DNA of 45,308 nucleotides, taken from IMG/VR virus record IMGVR_UViG_3300008262_000227, positions 1-45,308 of that record; one strand, written 5' to 3'. The translations under genes and the position numbers were made by a program. Below are positions 45,278-45,308 of this stretch, piece by piece (the first letter of the stretch is position 1; every line of letters begins with the position of its first letter). The DNA comes from a virus. Below the pieces are notes generated by a model that was given only the letters and a program-made list of their open reading frames with translations, was not told where the DNA came from and did no database searches.

Positions 45278-45308
45278 TATAATTTTGCTTTCTTTAACTT
45301 TGAATAAT
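45245..45308 (-). repeat. 64-bp perfect direct repeat, copy 2
   Basis: Partner of 44296-44359, running into the right edge of the window. Confidence 0.95.
45277..45308 (-). CDS. C-terminal end of a second DUF5661-like gene (partial)
   Basis: Stop TAA at 45277-45279 preceded on the minus strand by Y-S-K-L-K-K-A-K-L, identical to the end of the 44328-44597 protein. Implies a tandem paralogue, or a duplicated gene end, to the right of the window. Confidence 0.55.
   Translation of the reverse strand, partial: YSKLKKAKL

Overview
The window looks like part of a large, AT-rich genome of a tailed phage of the T4-like (myovirus) superfamily. The evidence is a gp14-type neck protein, class I ribonucleotide reductase (nrdB/nrdA), dUTPase, ThyX, a phage-type Hsp20, homing endonucleases, a long repetitive tail fibre, tRNAs and a complete tmRNA, in dense arrays with ATGA or TAATG overlaps. 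Several promoters have TTG about 20 bases upstream of TAnnTTTG or TAnnnT, and most starts lack a Shine-Dalgarno sequence. Both traits are typical of Bacteroidota hosts, so a Bacteroidota (Flavobacterium-like) host is inferred, not proven.

Layout. Positions 1-2940 (mostly minus): gp14 neck protein, a small basic protein, a very acidic low-complexity protein and a PD-(D/E)XK nuclease. Positions 2989-10000 (mostly plus): a HExxH protein, RNR small and large subunits with a zinc-peptidase-like gene between them, dUTPase and Hsp20. Positions 10003-17270 (minus): ThyX, a phosphoesterase, HNH and AbrB-like genes, then a sugar island (NRS/ER-like rhamnose enzyme, two glycosyltransferase-like proteins and a sulfotransferase). 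Positions 17280-30760 (minus): about 35 small accessory genes, interrupted by a LAGLIDADG and an HNH endonuclease. Positions 30762-34851 (minus): a 900-residue tail fibre and a probable lysis pair (small membrane protein plus unimolecular spanin). Positions 34900-37020 (minus): RNA island with tRNA-Thr, tRNA-Tyr, tRNA-Met, a tmRNA and two unexplained structured stretches. Positions 37028-45308 (minus): virion and internal proteins.

The most striking feature is a family of otherwise unrelated proteins sharing a short N-terminal tag. One class is M-[KR]-x-[KR]-D-x-I-[LV]-L-[ED]; a second is like MKPFKQYFTEA. Nearly all place a (L/I/F)-x-E tripeptide near residue 10. This is the layout of the T4 capsid-targeting sequence, which sends internal proteins (IPI-IPIII and the ADP-ribosyltransferase Alt) into the prohead and is cut by the gp21 protease. 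Here the tag precedes an ADP-ribosyltransferase-like protein, a GP88-like Cys-rich enzyme, a DUF5661-like protein and several unknowns. The window therefore probably encodes a cargo of proteins packaged in the capsid and injected with the DNA. A 64-bp perfect repeat across a tag junction suggests tags are joined to new bodies by recombination.

Other points: the tmRNA has a predicted 35-residue tag; one tRNA pairs a Thr anticodon with a long variable arm; another tRNA is degenerate; one conserved phage gene is split by an in-frame TAA; nine small ORFs of 29-59 codons with gene-like placement are annotated here.
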